Numbered from the stretch's first letter, positions 23,069-35,020 are shown. The stretch is 64,000 bases of DNA from Buddleja alternifolia (GCA_019426215.1 CM033391.1:15984708-16048707); one strand, 5' to 3'. Translations and numbers: made by a program. Notes: generated from the sequence alone by a model not told the origin.

Positions 23069-24688
23069 TGACACGACAAATTCCTAGCAAGAGAACTAGA
23101 TCGTGTAAGTAGTAAAGTGGAAGTTCAAGTCCGGGATTATTGTATCCGCAGGGACAACTATAATCTAAGTACCAAGACTACTGTATTACCCAATTCTAAG
23201 TTAGATCGGTCGATAAAAGGTTTGATTTAAACTAATTTAACTAAGTTAAGCACTAAAATAAGTTATAACCAAATAAGTGGAAGAAACGATAGAAGAGAAG
23301 CGATTAAGGCACATGGTTCAACCATTTATGTATTTCGATTGTGATTAAGGTTCTATTGGATTATTAGATGGATTTAGCCAAGGAGAAATTCCCTAACATA
23401 CGTACTACCCAATCTCTTGGCATAGCAACCCTACCTTAGTTAACGATTTCCTATATATCTCTATATGAAAATCCGGCTTAACAAAGATGCATTTAAGGTC
23501 TAAGAATTCCCCATGTGAATGGAAAGCCACCTAAAGAAACCGAGTCTATCTCTAGTCGGTTTAACTATAGGGTATTCAATGTTTATATCTTCCCTAGGTT
23601 ATTATCTCTCGATCTCTAACCTAGGCATTTTATCGAACACTTGGTGATCAAACAAGCAAAGCATTGAGCTCAACTATTGAATACATAGCCAAAACCAACA
23701 TTAATCCAATAAATACCAAAACAACAACAATCAAAATAACATAAACGGCCTAGCCACGGCCTTAATCAAATGCGTTTAGCTCATGTTCATGTAACAAATA
23801 TGGATTTGAATCATACAAGTCATTGTAAAGAGTTGGACAAGTTTATGAAATAAAGATATAACAACTCCCGAATAACCGTGATGAAGTGGATCCCTCGATG
23901 AAATCTCCGTCGTCTTGCGAATCCGGGCTTTCAAAGAGATGTTGTGGCCTTCTATCTTCTCTCCAAGGTGTTTCTCTCCTATTTTTCTTGTTTGGCAGCT
24001 CTCAAGTGTATTTAGAGTGTATTTAGGGCTTATTTTCGTCTAAATGACCTGATGGTCTATTTATAGGCCAAGTCCGCCGCCTTGAACTCCGCGGCGTTGG
24101 CTACTGCATGTGAACGCCGCGGCGTTCGTGAATGAACGTCTTGGCGTTCATCCCCTGCTGCTCCGGCCAGTTTTGGTAAAATATGTATAACGTTCTCTAC
24201 CGATGTTGGAATAAGCGGATTCAAGTTGCTATAGAATCCTAAAACAAAGCTCTACAACGTTCAAGAAGACACCAAATCCAAAATCAAACGTTAAAGATGA
24301 TAAAATTGTCTCACAAGTCACTGAATGAGAAAACTCCATCGTAAGACGTCTCTTCCGATGACGTTTTCACCTCCTTCCCTACATATCTGATCTTTGTCTT
24401 CAGCATAAGAAATGTACCTTTGCCTCTTATCTTTCCATTGGTATATGAAGTTTGTAATTTGGACATGGGTAGAGAAATCTATTCCATAAACTCTAGCACT
24501 GCGCTGACAGTTTGTATCTTGATGCATGATTTACCTTCAATCCTTGTTCTTTTCCTCCAAATGTTATGTTATTCTATAAAATATGAGAAAACAAGGGTCA
24601 AAGTATCATATGTGATCAAATTATCAAGGAAACAATCAAAACTAAGTCGATAAACGGGGGAAAACTAGTGTAAAAATAACATATATCA
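23069..24688 (-). repeat. 5' LTR of the gypsy-like element
   Basis: 1620 bp, uninterrupted, TG...CA type (TGATATATG to GTCGTGTCA on the minus strand). It shows the empty site for the solo LTR that interrupts the other LTR. It has a TATA box at 24066-24057 and three CpG palindrome units at 24084-24149. Confidence 0.88.
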
Positions 24689-25814
24689 CCGGGACATCCA
24701 GTTCCTTTTTATTCTAAATTCAGTATTATTCCAGTGGGGAAATTTTGCATTTATTTGGTCTCACTTTGCAGGTTATCCATTTATAGCACGCATACATGGA
24801 TAATAAAAAATAGAAAATGCCTAGCAATTCTATCACACATATTGAGTCAAGCCAATGGCTCAATCGCGGGTTAGGGGACCTATAAGATCTAACCTATGTC
24901 TAACTATAGGTCTTCCAGCTCCAAGCAGATCCTCTTCCAAAAGGTCCTATTCTAATTACAAACATAGAAGAATGCAACATATACATAAATCTATGGAAAA
25001 ATTAAAATACAAGTTGGGGGGGTACTAAAAGACCCAATACAACCCAGAAAACAAAACCCGAAGATAAACCTAGTCCATGGAAAGCATCCCATAATAAACA
25101 AGCATCAAAGCATAATAAAATGATAATTAATATGTTGGGGTTCTTTCAAAAAGAATAAATTAAAATCTGATTTTAATTAATTGAGGTTTGAAAAATAATA
25201 GAACTAATTTACATCTAATTATAAAGTAATTCAATTTTAATCCTATTTGACAAAAAATCCAATTTAATCTTTCCAATTGATTCGTCATAGATTTAATTCA
25301 AAATAAATTCCTTGTCTACGATTAATTTCAATTTCAAATCTAATCTCAAAATTAAGAATAAAATTAATTTTCAAAAAATAATGTATCCTTTAATTAATTT
25401 TAAAACTATTTTAAAATAAATAATTTATTTAATTTTAAAAATTGGGTTGACCCCCAGGTCAAACCCAGTTTTTATTTAAAAAAATAAAATAAAATAATAT
25501 GGGCCGTGGAGCAGCCCACACGGTGTGGCCGCTCTCCGCCCTTTAGGCGATGTCGTCTCGACTTCTCTGAGTTGAATTTCAACAACTTTTCAACCAAATA
25601 TTCATGTTCATGCATTAATTCAAATCTAATATAAGAAACTGATTTATATTCAAAAAATAAATCACGTAATTGTCTAACAACATGAATTTAACTTTCAAAA
25701 AATTAAATCTATACATGAAGAGTATAATCTAACAATATTTTTCATGAAGAATTAATCCCAAACATAAATTTTCAACATATTCATTTTGAAAAATCATTAA
25801 AAGCCATAAAGTTA
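24689..25814 (-). other. Copia A 5' leader, PBS-proximal part
   Basis: Non-coding leader of copia A downstream of its PBS, extremely AT-rich except for a GC-rich piece near 25500-25560 (minus strand CGGCCACACCGTGTGGGC). About 24690-25090 is homologous to 29790-30200 in opposite orientation, including TGCAAAGTGAGACCAAAT and TTGGGTTGTATTGGG. No gene is visible. Confidence 0.6.
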
Positions 25815-25826
25815 GCTCTGATACCA
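25815..25826 (-). other. Copia A primer binding site, initiator tRNA-Met type
   Basis: The minus strand reads TGGTATCAGAGC, the standard plant copia site complementary to the 3' end of initiator tRNA-Met. It marks the 5' end of copia A internal sequence. Confidence 0.75.
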
Positions 25827-26440
25827 ATAAGGAGAATCCTGATTCATGTACACTGGAAATATAAATATATCCGGATTCACAAACGGATCACTTTTGGGTT
25901 TTAATGATTTTATAAAATAAAAAGATGAAATCGAATTTCATCTAATTACTAACCTTTTGAAGAATTCGAAATCTTTAATCTACGTAGTATCAGTAATCCA
26001 AGACTCCTGCTCCAGATATCACACCGGAACAAGTTTGAAGAAAAAATTCACCACCTCAGGCTCTGCTATGGCTGGTGGCTATAAGGATGTGGAGAGAGAA
26101 TTTTTTTCTCTTATTTTCTTTGTTAAGTTAATAATGAGAGTCTTAAGTTTTCCAACTAGGTATCATGTATTTATAAAGAATAATGAGCTTGGAATTAATT
26201 AATTAGGGTTGTGTTGGGCTAAGCCCAACACCAAGGTGATCAGTGTTGGGCGACCCGCACTGGGCTGAGCCAAGCTCAAGATAAATAGGGTTGGGCTTGG
26301 CCCAACGCAGTCGAACAGTGCTGGGCTTGGCCTATCACATTATTTTAAGTGCTGGGCTCTGTTATTGAAAAAAAAAATTTGGGCTGGGCTCAGCTTAATT
26401 AATTATGTCGGGCTTGGCCTAGCAATTTAATTGGGTTACC
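25827..26440 (-). mobile_element. Probable 5' LTR remnant of copia A
   Basis: Directly upstream (on the minus strand) of the PBS. It contains a TATA box (minus strand TTTATAAATACATGATACC, near 26175) followed by a leader-like tract (CTCTCTCCACATCC, AGCCACCAGCC) like those in copia B LTRs (37020-37060, 40440-40470). It is strongly diverged from the 3' LTR at 10731-11927 and its far end could not be fixed. Confidence 0.5.
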
Positions 26441-26871
26441 CAATTGTGAAATAATTAATTTTGTGGGTTTGACCCAATTAAAGTTTGACCAAACTATTTA
26501 TCAATTGTGAAACCCCAATTAAATAAATTTTTCGTTTCAACTTCTAAATTGAATTTAGTGAATAATTTAAATTGGATTTAATGAATTATTTAATTGGACT
26601 CAAATTTTTCAAATGAAATTAGATTTATTAAATGATTTAAATTCTTGTTAAAATAAGTTGGTATATATAAATTAGATTTATTAAAATTGGATTTAAATAC
26701 CAACTAGTTTACTTTACATGATTTTGTTATGTGTTTAGATTAGATTACCCACAAGACTTTATTTGATATAGTCACACTTTAATTTGATTAAAGTAGTCAA
26801 AACTAAATTAAATTTATTTTTGACATGATTAAATTAGATTTAATCACTCAGTAAATTAGATTTAGTATTTA
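26441..26871 (+). other. AT-rich copia leader-like sequence left of the MULE
   Basis: This sequence (GGGTTTGACCC followed by long ATTTAAATT-rich blocks) looks like the AT-rich copia leader seen in minus orientation at 25150-25450, and it continues past the MULE at 29721. I infer a third, + strand copia fragment meeting copia A head to head. No coding is seen. Confidence 0.4.
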
Positions 26872-27143
26872 GGGAAAAACACATTAAACCTCCAAACTAT
26901 TGCCTTTTTTGCACTTTTTTATATATACTTTTTTTTTCACTTTGCCTCCTCAACTATACGGGATTTGCATTTCATTAATTTAAAAGCATATTCCGGGGAA
27001 TATGCCGTCGGAATTTTTGGCATGTGCCGGTCATGTGCCACTTTTGTGGATTAAAATACAATCTAACACAAAAATTGAGGGCACTTTTGTCATTTTCCAT
27101 CCACCCTATTTTCTCTCTCTCTCTACTTCATCTTCTTTACCAA

Positions 27144-27242
27144 AACACACACTCATTCACACACATACACGCATGCACATATATATATATGTATATATAA
27201 TCACACACACACATACACACACATATATATATGTACATATAC

Positions 27243-27295
<53 letters not shown>

Positions 27296-27392
27296 CACAT
27301 AAACACACACACACGCACACACAAGCAGACACACACACACACATATATATAAACAGACACACACACACACACACATATATATATACACACAC
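27144..27392. repeat. Compound CA/TA microsatellite
   Basis: Blocks of (CA)n, (TA)n and CGCA variants alternate for about 250 bases inside the MULE. Open frames across it on either strand are repeat artefacts encoding VCVCV or IHTHTH runs. Confidence 0.95.
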
Positions 27393-27528
27393 CCAAATTG
27401 AATTTCAAAATGGTGAATTTTGAAATGGGTTTATGGGTATAAACCCATAAATTTCAGAATGGTGAATTGTAGAATTTTGAATTTCGATTTTTTATGAGTT
27501 TATGAGTATAAAAATGGTGAATTTCAGA

Positions 27529-29329
27529 ATTGGTGTTAGGAATTTTATGTTAGTGGTTTTGATGATGACAAGATAGGATTTCATGTTAGACCCCAAAAGA
27601 ATTTAAGTTTGTACTTTCGTAGAAAATTTGTATAAGCGTTTGAAAGTTTGTTAGCTTGTTAGGCTTGTAATTTTTTATCTTTGTAGATTTTAGACTTAGG
27701 ATTAGACACCGAGTCGCTAATAGAATTCTGGGTAAGTCTATTAGAGATGAAGTTGAAGATCAGCGTCTGAAGTCAAGTGAAGATGAAGATTTGTCTTAAG
27801 CGTCTGTCAAACGCTTAAAGTCTATTTCAGGAGTTATGAATTAAGCGTTCAAAAGAATGTTCTTAGCGCCTAGCTAACGCTAAAGGACTAATACAAGGAG
27901 TGTTGATTTGCTCAATTACTCAAGCGATTCACCTGATATATCCTCAAGTCATCCAATCAGCAACGGTCATTTATTTCTAGTGGGAAATAAATTCAAAGTG
28001 CATTAAATGCGACAAGACTCTCTGACTTGTGGACAAGCCACCTGTTGACTAGACTGTCACTTTTCACTGTTCTACCCGCTCCTGTCCCATCGGATTCAGC
28101 AGAATTTAAGGAATGTCAGAAAGGAACTATTCTAACGGACAAATCCCAAAGTCCCTATAAATAGTATCTCCTCAGCAAATTCAAAAAGTAGTGTGTGAGA
28201 GAATGTGTGAAGAGCCAAAACTTTGCTGAAATAATTTGAGAGAAAAAGCTTCCAAACTCCATAGCCAATTGGAATTCAAGAAAGTTAATTCTTTCAACAA
28301 TCAGTATTTTTGTGTAAGAGAAGCTTGTTGAAGAAGATCTTTCTTGAAGCTCCAATATCCTTTAAAGCTTCTCAAATACATTCCAAGACAGTCACTCGAT
28401 ATCTCAAACCTCTTTAAAGAAGAACCCAAACTATTATTGAGATATCCCAAGTTGTTTGAACTTCCCAACATCAAACAAACCTGTTACAATAAATTCTCAA
28501 CACCTTTCATCTGAGTGAGAAAGATTGTTGACTTCCACAAGCAGTATTTTTTAGTAAGAGAAGCTTGTTGAAGAAAGGTCTTTATTGGAGCTGAAGTCTG
28601 TGTGATCAAGGAGCTCAAGGCCGTCTTGAAGAAGATCTTTAGTGGAGCTGAAATCTGTGTGATCAAGGAGCTCGAGATCGACTTCACCTCTGTCCCTAAT
28701 TTGTAGAAGATTTTGTGTGATTCTTTGAGTATCATTTTAGTGGATTGCCTCCGAGTGCAAAGGAGAAGAAGGACGTAGCTGGGATTACACCACCCAGTGA
28801 ACCTTACAATTTATTGTGTCACTTTACTGTTTTAATGCTTTACTTTGCATTTGCATATTACATATCTAAAAAGCATATAAAACAGTCAAGCGTCTAATTT
28901 AAGTCAAAAGTGAACGCTAAGCTTTCAAATCAGTCTTAAGCGCCCAGCCAAGCGCTAAGTCCTCGAAGCGTTCAAAACGAGTTTAAAGAAAAGCAACTAA
29001 GTTAAAACCTTGTGATGCTAAAGCTTTCAAAAGAAGACTAGAAAAATCATTCCGCTGTGCTAACACTGATTAAAGAACTGAACGCTTAAACCCACTCGGT
29101 TAAAGTATTCAAATCTTGAAGTCTAAGTTAACTCTCTAAAAACAGCCTTCATCAGACGCTTAACCTAAGCGTCTATATTTCTAAGTAAACGCTCAGTCAA
29201 GCGTTCACATTTCAAGCGTTCAAAACCATTTTAATACGAAACCTTTTTGAAGTCGAAAAAGACTTCAGGGTCTATTCAACCCCCCCCCCTTCTAGACCCT
29301 TTCGTATGCCACTTGGGACCAACAATTGG
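27529..29329 (+). mobile_element. Solo LTR of the SIRE-like copia family, TSD ATTGG
   Basis: 1791 bp (27534-29324) starting TGTTAGGAATTTTATG and ending CCACTTGGGACCAACA, the same ends as the SIRE-like LTR at 49916-51699 read on its own strand. ATTGG lies on both sides (27529-27533, 29325-29329). There is no PBS or internal sequence, so it is a solo LTR formed by recombination. A TATA box TATAAATAG lies at 28156-28164. The interior carries many AAGCGT/ACGCTT motifs. It is clearly diverged from the young copy at 49916. Confidence 0.92.
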
Positions 29330-29720
29330 AGATGGGTTGGTGGTGGAGGGACGGCGGCGGGCATGGTGAGGGTATGGTGAAGAAGATGGGTTAATTGATT
29401 TAATTAAGGTTTATGGATTTAATTAAAATTAGGTATTTAATTAAGGGATTTTAATTAGGGATTTAATTAAAATTAATTTTGTTAAATTTAATAAAGGGTA
29501 AAAGAGTAATTTATCAAAATTCATCAATTAAAATACTATTTTGCCCCTAAAAATAGCATGTCCCCGGCACATGCCAAAATTCCGGCAAAATATTCCCCGG
29601 AATATGCTTTTATATAAGAAAATGCAAATCCTGTATAGTTGAGGAGGCAAAGTGAAAAAAAAAATTATATAAAAAAAGTGCAAAAAAGGCAATAGTTTGA
29701 AGGGTTTAATGTATTTTCCC

Positions 29721-30210
29721 TAATATTTAATATCACATAAGTGTTTAATTGTTTTACGTGCTCCTTATTTTTGTGATGGTGACACCATGTATAGACTTAG
29801 GGTTTATCTTTGCTGTCTTATTTGGGTTGTATTGGGCCGGAGTTTGAGCCCTTCAGCTTGTATTTTCAATTTCATAGAATTTTGTATATGTTATTTCTAT
29901 GTAATTGTTTATAGATAGGCCCAACTGGCGGTTCATGGTGGCACATGATGTGTTGGAGAAGAAGATTAGATCTTGTATAGGCGGAGACCCATGTACTAGA
30001 TAGAACCCCTCCCTGATCACTCATTGGCTCGAGTAGATCTAGAATAGTCCATACATGTGTGTGTTGTTAGATTTGCTAGACTTTTTCTTATGCATTTCCT
30101 TTATTGCGCGATAAAGAAATTAATGTGCAAAGTGAGACCAAATTAATTAACATTTCAAATGTTATAATTCTCCCATTAGAAAAATACTGAGTAAGTAAAG
30201 GGGCATTGGA
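29721..30210 (+). other. Copia leader fragment, + orientation
   Basis: Homologous to 24690-25090 in inverted orientation (GGTTTATCTT, TTGGGTTGTATTGGG, TGCAAAGTGAGACCAAAT). It ends where the 5' LTR of copia B starts. I infer it belongs to a third copia copy into which copia B inserted. No gene is seen. Confidence 0.5.
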
Positions 30211-31187
30211 TGTTAGGTTTATGTCCTCAAATGCCATAAGAGGATTAGAGAAGGAAAGGACATTATGAAATTGAAATTGTTTTTATTGTTTTAATAAAAG
30301 ACATTTTAGTTGTTTACTATTATATTGACATTTATATATTGTAATCATCTATAAGTCCATGAACACAAGAGTTATCCCTCTAAGGCACTAGAGGAGTTCA
30401 ATACTTGTGTACTAAAATGGTCTGCAAGTCAAGGATTTTCAATTGGGCATTGGAAATCATCAAGACTTGTATGATATGAGTTTTGACGAGAGAAGTGTCT
30501 GTCAATCACTAGGAAGTAGTGAAGAACTCATATCATACACTACAAGAAAAACTCCATTTGGGAAGCAATGAAATTTGTTGGAAAAGACCAATATTTGTTG
30601 GTAATTTACATTAGCTACAAAATTGTCAACAAATAGGTTTTGTTCTTATATCGCTTGTAAGTAATTTTTAGAAACAAAGAGTTTTGTTGGCAAATTTGGC
30701 AACAATATTTACCTACAAATAATTTGGTTGCCAATCATCAACAAATATTGCCTACGAAAGCCTTCGTTCCGGATTCGGAAGGAATGACTTTGTTCCTAAT
30801 CTTTAGCAAGCAAACAATTTGTTGGAAATTCAGATGGTAATATATTCGAAATATTATAAAAAATATTATTCAACAACAAACGTTTTTGTTCCTAATTTCA
30901 AAATTAGAAATCACCAACAAACATTTGTACCCCTAATTTTGTTGCTAAATATATCCAATAATTTCTTTTAAAATATTTTTTAATTATGATTAATATCAAT
31001 TAACTAATAATAGTAATATACATAAAATGAGATTACAAAATAAAATACCAATATAATAATTATAAAATGTCATACATAATCAAATGTCGACAAAATCATA
31101 AATGTAAAATATCTTGTCATAACATATAACTAAAAGTTCTACACAAATTCAATCAAGATAACAAATGCGATAGGAGCGAGCAATGGA

Positions 31188-31690
31188 CTAATCCCGAGTA
31201 TGGTGTTCGTCGGGAGAATGATCTCGACTAGGAGGCTGGTACTGGAAAGGATAATGTTGACTAGGAGTCAGAGGAACCGGATAGTAGCCAGGAGGAGGGG
31301 GAAAGTACCCGGGAGCTGAAGCAGATAAATGTCCGGTAGAAGGATGTTGGACCGAATACATACCGAGAGACGCAAGAGCATCCTTGATACCATCCTTAAT
31401 ACCCTGCTCGATATTCTTTTTCATTTCTACTCGTTGCTTTTCCAATTCTTGAATCTTTTTCGCATTCTCGATTTCTACTTGTGAGCAATTGACGCTTGAG
31501 CTATGAACAGATGAAGAGGAGATTTCGCTGTACGAGGTGCCGAACCCTTAACAACGCCCGGAGTTTGGTCCACCAGCTGCCTCAGCCCATGCTTCGGGAT
31601 AAATGATGCATGAAGCTTTAACAGAGGGCAACATCGTTCGTCCATCACTCTGAGATTGATTTTGTTTTAGTTTCTCAATATAAATCTCCT
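31188..31690 (-). pseudogene. C-terminal remnant of a plant En/Spm (Ptta-type) transposase
   Basis: On the minus strand from about 31690 the sequence encodes a stretch (LPSVKASCIIYPEAWAEAAGG and onward) typical of the C-terminal part of plant transposase Ptta/En/Spm proteins. It continues in the frame at 31445-31188, a charged helix (EKQRVEMKKNIEQGIKDGIKD) and a Pro/Tyr-rich tail. Upstream coding is missing. Position inside CACTA termini supports the assignment; the exact exon structure is unknown. Confidence 0.6.
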
Positions 31691-31949
31691 GCAAAATAAA
31701 TTAGAAAAGTAATTAATATATTACTAATTAACAATTGATATCTTGTAAGGGGTAGTATCTATTAATAAGTAATAATTAGAAAAAACTCACCAATGTATTC
31801 TTCGACTTCTTGTCCACAAAAGGTCCTTGACTTTGTTTCTCCTATGACATCGCTCAAAAGTTTTTTGAAAAAGCACCGAATTCCCACCATTCTTTTTAGA
31901 CTACAGTTTAAAACAAATATAATTAACATAATTAGAATTAAGATAGCGT

Positions 31950-32510
31950 TATCAAATCATAAGCAACACATATCAAAGACATAAATTTATCGTTTTGAAT
32001 ATATCAATACCATAAAAGTTATTTATACAGATCACGTCCAAACAAACAATCTAAACAGAGTTATCAAATCCTAAAAAACACATGTCAAGGACATAAAAAT
32101 TTCTCTTTTTACATATATCAATACCACACTAGTTATTTATACACATCACATCCATGCAAATAACCTAAACATAGTTATCAAATCCTAAACAACACATGTC
32201 AATGACATAAGTTTCTCTTTTTGCATATATCAATACCACACTAGTTATTTATACACATTAAACGTACTTATCAAATCCTAAACAACACATGTCAATGACG
32301 TAAGTCTCTCTTTTTACATATATCAATACTACACTAGTTATTTATACACATCACATTCATGCAAACAACTTAAACAAAGTTATCAAATCCTAAATAACAC
32401 ATGTTAAGGACATAAATTTCTCTTTTTGCATGTATTATTACCACACTAGTTTATTTATACTAATACGACACTAGTTTATTTATACATATCACATCCAAGC
32501 AAAAAACTCA
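31950..32510. repeat. Tandem array of about 110-bp units inside the CACTA element
   Basis: Roughly five head-to-tail units contain ACCACACTAGTTATTTATAC, then GTTATCAAATCCTAAACAAC, then ACATGTCAATGACATAAG and TTTCTCTTTTTGCATAT. Units vary by deletions (the third is about 20 bases shorter) and the last is degenerate. No coding is seen. Confidence 0.8.
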
Positions 32511-33149
32511 AAAATGCACCTCAAAAATATATTCCCCTTTAGCTTCTACGTAAATAAAACATAGCGATCAATAAAGAAAACTATCAAGATATCGTTTAAC
32601 TTCACAATAAGTTATCCACAATACTACAACTAAAGAAAATAAACACAACCAACAATAAAAAAATATTTGACAAATTTATCACTTGTATTGAAATTGAACA
32701 CATTCAACATCCAACATTAAACACAACCAACATTAAACTCATCCGACATTATATTGAAATTTATCACTTACCATCCTATGTGCATGTTGATGAATAGAAA
32801 TCGAACCCGATGCACTCAATGCCACCCCAAGGCCCTTTCAAATAATCAACTTTATTAAATGATAAAATGTCCATCTGTTTATAAGGAAATTGTGAGGCAG
32901 ATATTACCAAAAAAAAAAAAAGAAAAATCGTGAGGCAGAGATTCATGTCTACCATTATTTTCAAGTGCCAGGCAGTACTTGCCCCACCATTTCAATCCCA
33001 ATGGAAGTCTCCCACACCTATGTTCAGTATGAAAATGAATGCGCATGAGAAGATCTCCCTGAAAAAGTGAGATGCCCTGCGACTTCTAGTGCCCTTCTCC
33101 CACACCTATGTTCAGTGCAAGGAGACAATTAAGGTTGAGGCTCTGATGG

Positions 33150-33616
33150 AGAAGATGACAGAATGTGGTTTCATAAAAAAATGTATAGCTTTCAGTGTAC
33201 ATGAAAAAGCACCAAAAACTATCAAACCACATCGTCTTTCCGACAAGAATTCAGACTAAGGTGCACTTTGCCAAGAAAATGCTAATTGAAAGGTGCAATG
33301 TGGTTTGATATTTTTTTATCACAATCAAACTCATTACATACATGGGCTTGTCAAAAAACTGAATTTCCATTTTTTAACATCAAAAAATCAAAAACAAAAA
33401 TGAGAAAAGATATGTAAACTCTTAATTCTGTGCCAAAGTGATTACTAAGGATAGATGAAAATCTGAAGAAGAGTTGTGGCCACCTAACAATCCTAAATCA
33501 TCTACCAAGCCACCTAACAATCTGAAGAAGAGAAGATGACAGAATGTGGTTTCATAAAAAATGTATAGCTTTCACTATACATTAAAAAGCACCAAAAACT
33601 ATCAAACCACATCGTC
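33150..33616. repeat. 85-bp direct duplication inside the CACTA element
   Basis: The block starting GAAGATGACAGAATGTGG at about 33151-33237 is repeated at about 33531-33616, ending with ACTATCAAACCACATCGTC. The copies are about 95 percent alike by eye. The region between is non-coding. Confidence 0.75.
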
Positions 33617-34070
33617 AGTGGTCACATTAGCATAATTTTTAACTACCCGTACAGGCTTGACGCTCAAACTCCTCATTTCCAGCAATTATAGTTAAAAAAA
33701 ATTCCTCATTTTTATTGCAAAAATAAGAACAAAACATTGCTGAACTTGATATTAACACAAAAATCTCATTGAAACATTACTTCATTTACACTAACTGCAA
33801 AAATATCCACAAAAACACTTTCAAATTTCACTAAAAAATCAACCGATCGAAGTAAAATAGCATAAATACCTAAAAAATCTCAGATGTAAGAAACAACATG
33901 CATTTATAGGCAACAATCAAAATACCTAAAATCACAAATCAAAAAATTGGTTAGGGCTATTTCCTTTTTGTATAAACAAAATTCCATTAGTTACTATCAG
34001 TAATTGTCTATATCGCATTTAAAACAAAACCAGAGATATTGCTGTACGTACTGTTACTGGTGAGTGAGGG

Positions 34071-34290
34071 GATTTGTTGTGGGCGAGGGATTCGGCGGCG
34101 ATTTGACGACGGCTAATCCACCGGTTTGACCGCGGTGATTTGTTGTGGGCGAGGGATTCGGGGGCGATTTGATGGCTGCTATTCCACGGGTTTGACGGCG
34201 GCGATATGTTGTGGACGAGGGATTCGGCGGCAATTTGACGATGGCGATTTGTTGTGGGCGAGGGATTCGGTTTGACGGCTGCTACTCCGA
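34071..34290. repeat. GC-rich tandem repeat, about 66-bp period
   Basis: GATTTGTTGTGGGCGAGGGA recurs at about 34071, 34137, 34203 (variant) and 34246. The open frame at 34211-34435 arises from this repeat and has no recognisable domain. On the minus strand this lies upstream of the transposase remnant. Confidence 0.75.
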
Positions 34291-34739
34291 TTTGACGGTG
34301 ATTTGTGGTGAAACCATTTTGGGGTTTTTTTGCTTTGCTGAAGTGGGCGAGGGGTTTTTGCTTTACCTCTTCACTTGGCCAAAAAATAGTTCAGTTCCCG
34401 CTTCTTTACTTGCCAAAATAAAATTACACTTTTAGTATTTTATTAGTGTTATTAGTTTATTAGTTTAATAGTAAAAAAAAATGATTAAGTCTTCAGCAAA
34501 TTATGTTAGTTTATTAGTTTATTACTCATAATTTATTATTTTCTTTGGGATTTATACTAATAGTTTATTAGTTTAATTATTTGCTAGTATGTTAAGTTGT
34601 TAATAAAAGTTTAATTAATTTAATTGCTAATCATTTTCTCTTTAAATGAATAAATTGGAGTTTTTTTTACTTAACTCATAATTCTAAAACAATTTAATTA
34701 GGAGCATTTTCCATTCAAAATCAATAACAATTTAATTAG

Positions 34740-35020
34740 TATGGGGTGCACACAACTCGAGCTAGAGTAGAGACTGGCGAAATTGCTCGGCTTGAGCTCA
34801 ACAAGTAAGAGTGTAAATGAGTTGAGTCGAGCCAAACGAGTTGTTATTCAAGCTTGTTTGAATTACAATCGAGCTTCAAAACTTGAGTTTGAACTTGTTT
34901 GATTGTTGATCGAGCTGAGCTCAAACGAGCGTTCATCGATTCGAACACGAGTCGAGTTCGAGTAGTTTGACATTTTTTGTACAAATTATTTGATAAATGA
35001 ACAAGTTAATTTAACATCCA
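34740..35020. repeat. Degenerate CGAG-rich repeat, possible old hAT-like fragment
   Basis: Phrases such as GAGTGTAAATGAGTTGAGTC and GAGCCAAACGAG, followed by AAGCTTG/GAGCTTG motifs, look like a common plant non-autonomous repeat. No intact termini or target duplication could be found. Confidence 0.35.

Larger units (their letters stand above)
16391..24693 (-). mobile_element. Non-autonomous Ty3/gypsy-like LTR retrotransposon (LARD-like), with flanking repeats
   Basis: Two LTRs (16396-20215 including a nested solo LTR, and 23069-24688) flank a 2853-bp interior. Minus-strand LTR ends are TGATATATG and GTCGTGTCA. A primer site complementary to tRNA-Asp lies at 23062-23045 and a polypurine tract (TTTGGGGGTAGT) abuts the 3' LTR at 20216. 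Flanks CCGAG (16391-16395) and CCGGG (24689-24693) fit a 5-bp target duplication with one change. No reverse transcriptase or integrase is present, so it would need a helper. The tRNA-Asp primer site is typical of Athila/Tat-type gypsy elements. LTRs differ at a few percent of positions by eye plus indels, so it is older than the SIRE-like element. Confidence 0.88.
26863..29729. mobile_element. MULE-like element with long terminal inverted repeats
   Basis: About 200 bases at the left end (from GGGAAAAACACATTAAACC, 26872) are repeated in inverted orientation at the right end (to GGTTTAATGTATTTTCCC, 29720). Shared blocks include CAAACTATTGCCTTTTTTGC, CACTTTGCCTCCTCAACTAT and GCATATTCCGGGGAATAT. 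Flanking 9-mers TAGTATTTA (26863-26871) and TAATATTTA (29721-29729) fit the 9-bp target duplication of Mutator-like elements with one change. Without the nested SIRE-family solo LTR the element is about 1.05 kb and has no transposase, so it is non-autonomous. Confidence 0.82.

Noticed and set aside
27002..27408. Several overlapping open frames of 60-116 codons on both strands
   Set aside because: They consist of VCVCV or IHTHTH runs from the CA/TA microsatellite.
32005..32505. Regularly spaced repeats that could suggest a CRISPR array
   Set aside because: Units are contiguous tandem repeats of about 110 bp without unique spacers, in a plant CACTA element.
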